DNA from: Planctomycetota bacterium
Lineage (GTDB): Bacteria; Planctomycetota; PUPC01; JACPCR01
Length of the DNA: 16,104 nt
Direction of reading: 5' to 3'
NCBI GenBank assembly: GCA_030740295.1
Contig: JASLXP010000147.1
Coordinates: forward strand, 1-16,104
The notes beneath the pieces were generated by a model, which did no database searches, was not told the origin of the DNA, and saw nothing but the letters and a program-made list of their open reading frames with translations. Numbering within the stretch: the stretch's first letter is position 1; every line of letters starts with the position of its first letter. Of this stretch, positions 14,499 through 16,104 are shown piece by piece. The translations under genes were made by a program, and so were the position numbers.

Positions 14499-15845
14499 CT
14501 ACTGCCTGAACTCCGGTTCGACGGTTTCGAGGCTGAGTTGCTCCATGATCATTTTGAAAATCTCGGTGTCTTTCACCTCTTCTGGCGACTCTGTCTTCGG
14601 GGTGAAATTGGTGACCAGAACCGGTGCACCTACATGGTCGTCCGGCAGTCGGCCGTGCGAGCGCGTCACTTTGCTGGTGTCCTGCGAGATGACGAAGGGA
14701 TGTGTGCCCCAGAAGTATTCGAGCGGATCGGCGCCCGGTTTCATGAATGGGTCTACATGGAACGCGTACTCCGGCGCCTGGTAATCATCGTGCCACCACG
14801 GATAGGCGAACCAGTAGCCTTGCGCGGCGAGCAGAATGAGCTCGCCGGAGCGCGGGTGATCGATCTGCCAATCAGTCTGATGCTCGAGTGTCAGAATTCG
14901 CTCGATGCCGGGAACTGTGGACAGCAGCGTGTAGACCTCGCTGATAGCGTGTGGATCACAGTAAACATGAGCTACCTGGTGATCGGGCAGGACAAATGCC
15001 CTGGACTGCCCGAAATCGAGAAACTCCATGCCCTTCACTTCGTGAGTGATCAGAGTTTCATGCTCTCGAAGATATCGGTTTGGGAAGACTGCCTCATTCA
15101 CCTGGTTCATTCCGTAAGATCCCATCAATATCACCGAGTAGTCTCCGCCCTCCGCCGCATCCAGCAGATCACCCAGGCATTCGTCCAGTTCCAGCATGGC
15201 TATCTTGAGTTTACGCTCGTCGCTTCCCGATTTGATGTGGCTGAACGCCACGTGAGGCAGGCTGGTACAGACCAGGGTTGGCTGGAAGTCCTCCAACAGA
15301 GTAACAGTACTCTGGGTGATCCATCGTGAGCACCGCATGGATGCAAACGGGCCCCGGAGCCATGCCTGCTTGAACGGGCCAAACTTTCTCACGAGACGGT
15401 CGTTAAGCTCCGGTGGTTTGGAATAGCAGGAACTATGAAAGCCACCGCCACGCTTTGGGATCGGGCGAGGCGTCACGATGAAATCACAATCGGCGCCGAG
15501 ACTGTTCTCCCAGAAAATCAAGGCACTGCTGAATTCGGGTGACTGGTCCTTCGCGAATTCCCAGACCCGTCTCGACTCAAGCAGACGGTCTGAGCTGTCA
15601 CCGTAACAGACCGCCATGCGCTGCCGGTCGTAGAAGCCGCTGGCAACTATTCCGTGGACGTCCGGCGTGGCCCCGGTGGTGACAGATGCCTGCACCGTCG
15701 CACTGATCGCGGGGAACGACGGCTGAACGGCCAGCGCCACTCCGCTGTTTTTCAATCTGTTCAGATTCGATAATCCGCCGTCTCCCACCAGACCGCACGA
15801 GAGAGCAGGAACATCTATCAGAAGGACCCGATTGGCGTTGCTCAT
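14499..15845 (-). CDS. Type I phosphodiesterase/nucleotide pyrophosphatase-like protein (alkaline phosphatase superfamily)
   Basis: A 448-residue protein without a signal peptide. The N-terminus RVLLIDVPAL (D11 as metal ligand), then FPAISATVQASVTTG and TPDVHGIVASGFYDR, matches the nucleotide pyrophosphatase/phosphodiesterase group, enzymes that cleave phosphodiesters or pyrophosphates with two metal ions. The C-terminal half (QSRAFVLPDHQVAHVYCDP, HPRSGELILLA, YWFAYPWWHDDYQAPEYA, KPGADPLEYF, SHG) matches a bacterial subgroup. Several expected active-site residues differ from the classical pattern: the Thr nucleophile position looks like S48 (T50 is nearby), the Asp of the LPHxDY segment is A200, the DHG motif reads GSYG (242-246), and the His of an IHxKPG motif reads FMKPG. 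It may act on an unusual substrate or be catalytically impaired. It starts 121 bp after the purE end, with no clear ribosome binding site. Confidence 0.75.
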   Translation of the reverse strand: MSNANRVLLIDVPALSCGLVGDGGLSNLNRLKNSGVALAVQPSFPAISATVQASVTTGATPDVHGIVASGFYDRQRMAVCYGDSSDRLLESRRVWEFAKDQSPEFSSALIFWENSLGADCDFIVTPRPIPKRGGGFHSSCYSKPPELNDRLVRKFGPFKQAWLRGPFASMRCSRWITQSTVTLLEDFQPTLVCTSLPHVAFSHIKSGSDERKLKIAMLELDECLGDLLDAAEGGDYSVILMGSYGMNQVNEAVFPNRYLREHETLITHEVKGMEFLDFGQSRAFVLPDHQVAHVYCDPHAISEVYTLLSTVPGIERILTLEHQTDWQIDHPRSGELILLAAQGYWFAYPWWHDDYQAPEYAFHVDPFMKPGADPLEYFWGTHPFVISQDTSKVTRSHGRLPDDHVGAPVLVTNFTPKTESPEEVKDTEIFKMIMEQLSLETVEPEFRQ

Positions 15846-15966
15846 CAGAGATGTGTGAATCCGTTCAGGCTGCCGGCAGGGCTGGTCATCCTAATCGGGG
15901 GACTGTTTACCGCAAACGTCCACGGATACACGAGTCGCACGAAATCAGTCTAACAGCTCTTCGGGC

Positions 15967-16104
15967 TCAACCTGCCACTTCGGACTGCCAGTCTGCTGCC
16001 ACTCGTTCCGCCTTTTGAACGGATTCTTCCACGAGCTGTTCCTTGTAATTGCGAATGAGGTCTTTGTATTTTTCGTCCGCGATCCCCAGGATCTTCGCAG
16101 CGAG
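15967..16104 (-). CDS. purE: PurE (N5-carboxyaminoimidazole ribonucleotide mutase), C-terminal fragment at window edge
   Basis: Reading the minus strand from the right edge gives 45 residues in frame, beginning LAAKILGIADEKYKDLIRNY and ending at TGA (15969-15967). The LAA-IL-IAD-E-L--Y---L pattern is the C-terminal helix of PurE, the purine-biosynthesis enzyme that moves the carboxylate of N5-CAIR to CAIR. The tail after it (KAERVAADWQSEVAG) is slightly longer than I expect. The gene starts outside the window, so the catalytic part is not visible and the call rests on this helix alone. Confidence 0.65.
   Translation of the reverse strand, partial: LAAKILGIADEKYKDLIRNYKEQLVEESVQKAERVAADWQSEVAG

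Noticed and set aside
14538..15329. 263-codon plus-strand open frame
   Set aside because: It is antisense to the phosphodiesterase-like gene, which has clear family motifs; no independent support.

Overview
The window is about 16.1 kb of moderately GC-rich, densely coding bacterial DNA from an organism with a large secreted polysaccharide-degrading repertoire. The gene types suggest a PVC-like or related lineage (Planctomycetota, Lentisphaerota, Verrucomicrobiota, Hydrogenedentota or similar): a LamG-GH32 fusion, a secreted beta-helix enzyme, a xylose-isomerase-like protein beside sugar-acid dehydratases, and a UVR-motif protein of a kind I associate with planctomycetes. This placement is a judgement from gene style; there is no rRNA or other phylogenetic marker apart from a purE fragment.

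Layout. Positions 2-5866 (+) hold two large carbohydrate-active genes. The first is the 3' part of a protein resembling the YetA / exo-rhamnogalacturonan lyase (PL26-like) group, with an internal jelly-roll domain and a G8-like plus parallel beta-helix tail. The second is a secreted LamG-GH32 protein. A 516-bp gene-free gap follows and carries a large nested palindromic element. From 6383 to 11030 (+) come a class I xylose-isomerase-like gene ending in a hairpin terminator, then a tightly coupled trio: an altronate dehydratase-family protein, a UVR-motif protein and an M24 Xaa-Pro peptidase. After a 200-bp spacer with a smaller inverted repeat there is an enolase-superfamily sugar-acid dehydratase (11231-12367) and a secreted protein (12388-13239) that looks truncated where it meets a convergent gene. 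The right side is on the minus strand: a lysine/alanine-rich exported coiled-coil protein (13129-14025), a second nested palindromic element, an alkaline-phosphatase-superfamily protein (14499-15845), and the 3' end of a gene matching the PurE C-terminus, which runs off the window.

How the genes may fit together. The secreted enzymes could release sugars from pectin-like or fructose-containing polymers. The isomerase and two acid-sugar dehydratase-type proteins are typical of downstream conversion of aldoses and aldonates/uronates to 2-keto-3-deoxy acids. No transporter, regulator, kinase or aldolase is visible, so this is a loose catabolic neighbourhood and not a demonstrated complete pathway. 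The peptidase, UVR protein, phosphodiesterase-like protein and purE are probably unrelated to sugar use.

The most unusual structure is non-coding. Two intergenic elements (about 5923-6183 and 14254-14455) have unrelated primary sequence but almost the same geometry: six small hairpins with stems of 5, 8-9, 5 / 5, 8-9, 5 bp, arranged as a mirror image around a 34-35-nt centre, with matching spacers. One is bracketed by a near-perfect 16-bp direct repeat. No complete toxin, phage, CRISPR or transposase system was found.
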